From: Phalacrocorax aristotelis
Lineage: Eukaryota > Chordata > Aves > Suliformes > Phalacrocoracidae
Direction of reading: 5' to 3'
DNA: 64,000 bases
Assembly: GCF_949628215.1 (NCBI RefSeq)
Contig: NC_134276.1
Span: 131,378,125-131,442,124 of the forward strand
The notes under the pieces were generated by a model. It saw nothing but the letters and a program-made list of their open reading frames with translations, made no database searches and was not told the DNA's origin. Position numbers and translations under genes: made by a program. The number at the start of each line of letters is the position of its first letter. Positions within the stretch are counted from its first letter, which is position 1. This document shows positions 62,906-64,000 of the stretch, piece after piece.

Positions 62906-64000
62906 TGTTGACTCCTGCCAGGTTGGTTTGTGGCCTGGAAAACATGCTTACTATGAGAGATTAGAAGGGATCTATTTGTTTCACTTGTAAAAGAGCTTAA
63001 GAAACGATTTAATCATGTTCTATAATTACTTATGCGAGGAGAAGATATCTGATATTACAGGGCTCTTTGGTCTAGCAGACAAAGGTATAACGAGATCCGA
63101 CAGCTGAACAATTCAAACCTTATATAAATTTTTTAATAGTGTAGGTACTTGAGCTTTGGGACAGATAAGCAATAGATAAGGTAAATCCGGCATCACTCTG
63201 AACCTTTAAAATAGGACTGCGTGGTTCCCTAAAAGATGTGCTGTGGATTGACTTTGACCTGTTGAGTCAGAAACTGAATTACTGGGGGCAAGATTCACAG
63301 CATGTGCCAGACCAGTGAGAGCTGAAAGGGTCAGGCCATGATTGTCAGATATAAAAATCTAGTAGGAGTCAAATGAATGAAAGTCTCAATGATCGGTTAA
63401 CTATTATCAGATCAAGCTTATCTGTTTGCATCAAACGAAGAACTGCCCCTCTCTCCTCCATGTGTGCATGCACATGTAGGGCGCATGTGTTCATATTTAT
63501 TTCAGGCTGTGACGTGTGTTTGCTGCCGGCAGCCTGGGGCATGCCTCTCGAGGTGCTCCCATACACAGCGTGTCGTGAACCTCTGCCGGTGGCGGGGAGA
63601 GGAACGGAGATTTATACAGTGCCTCCAGGAATCCCCAGCAGGGCCCCTCTGGTGAACTTCGGCTCCCTGTCTTGCTGCCAAGCATTAACTACAATACTCG
63701 CACTTGTTTTTGACAACAGCACGCAGGTTGTATTTCACCAATTGCTATTTTGGTTTGGGAGCTATGGCAGAAATGTCTCTGGGTACTCAGCTGGTATAAG
63801 CAGAGCAGGAGATTTACTCTTATTGTGTAATGTCACCTTTCAGTCAGTGCTTGGGACAAAAAATATGGGATGTTGTTTGCTCTTTTTATTAAATTTCAAG
63901 GGTGTGCACCTCTTGTGTGGGAAGAGTGTCCAGGCAGTAACTCCAGCCTGATTTTGCCTACAAGGGAAGCCTTAGCTATCGGGCACCTTTAAAAATACAA
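62906..64000. other. Right-end DNA with a possible regulatory block at 63480-63960
   Basis: The last part is GC-richer around 63500-63660 and carries several CpGs. It has an ATG-initiated open frame of 192 codons on the plus strand (63373-63951) without a recognisable domain or a good splice context. It could be a conserved element or an exon of something beyond the window; neither can be decided here. Confidence 0.35.

Noticed and set aside
63373..63951. 192-codon ATG-initiated plus-strand frame
   Set aside because: No domain or signal recognised. A frame of this length is not surprising once in 64 kb on six frames; kept only as a note under the right-end region.
1..64000. Prokaryotic features (operons, CRISPR arrays, phage or defence systems)
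   Set aside because: Base composition, CpG pattern, CR1 and MIR remnants and absence of dense coding show vertebrate nuclear DNA.

Overview
This is vertebrate nuclear DNA, most likely from a bird or another sauropsid. It is AT-rich with long non-coding stretches, one CpG island, and CR1-type LINE 3' ends, including the short tail typical of avian CR1 and an older sauropsid-type copy. It also holds an old MIR-like SINE half and very few other repeats. There are no operons, bacterial gene signals, CRISPR arrays, tRNAs or rRNAs. Most open reading frames look like chance frames: many begin at non-ATG codons, and none of the long ones matches a protein family I recognise.

Layout: 1-3577 is non-coding. 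3578-3930 has an A-rich tract, a plus-strand TATAAAAG and a 14-base G run. 4095-5110 is a CpG island. It contains the best-supported protein-coding piece, a 32-codon first exon on the minus strand (4372-4467) with a good Kozak start and a splice donor. The rest of that gene should lie leftward and mostly outside the window. From 5111 to the right end I see no gene I can defend. The sequence there resembles a gene desert or a very long intron. It is punctuated by blocks rich in homeodomain-, E-box- and MEF2-like sites that look like conserved non-coding elements (judged by eye, without an alignment), by old repeats, and by low-complexity tracts.

Most distinctive structures: a nearly perfect 48-nt hairpin at 22133-22180; a C-run/G-run inverted repeat at 19909-19959; a palindromic p53-type site with 19 of 20 consensus positions at 48269-48288; a roughly 750-bp GC-rich block at 37725-38470; an approximately 36-bp tandem repeat at 55435-55542; a possible internal coding exon at 57428-57612; and a TG-rich decayed repeat region at 60480-62060. 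I did not find a clear novel multi-gene system. The strongest reading is a CpG-island promoter beside a regulatory desert.
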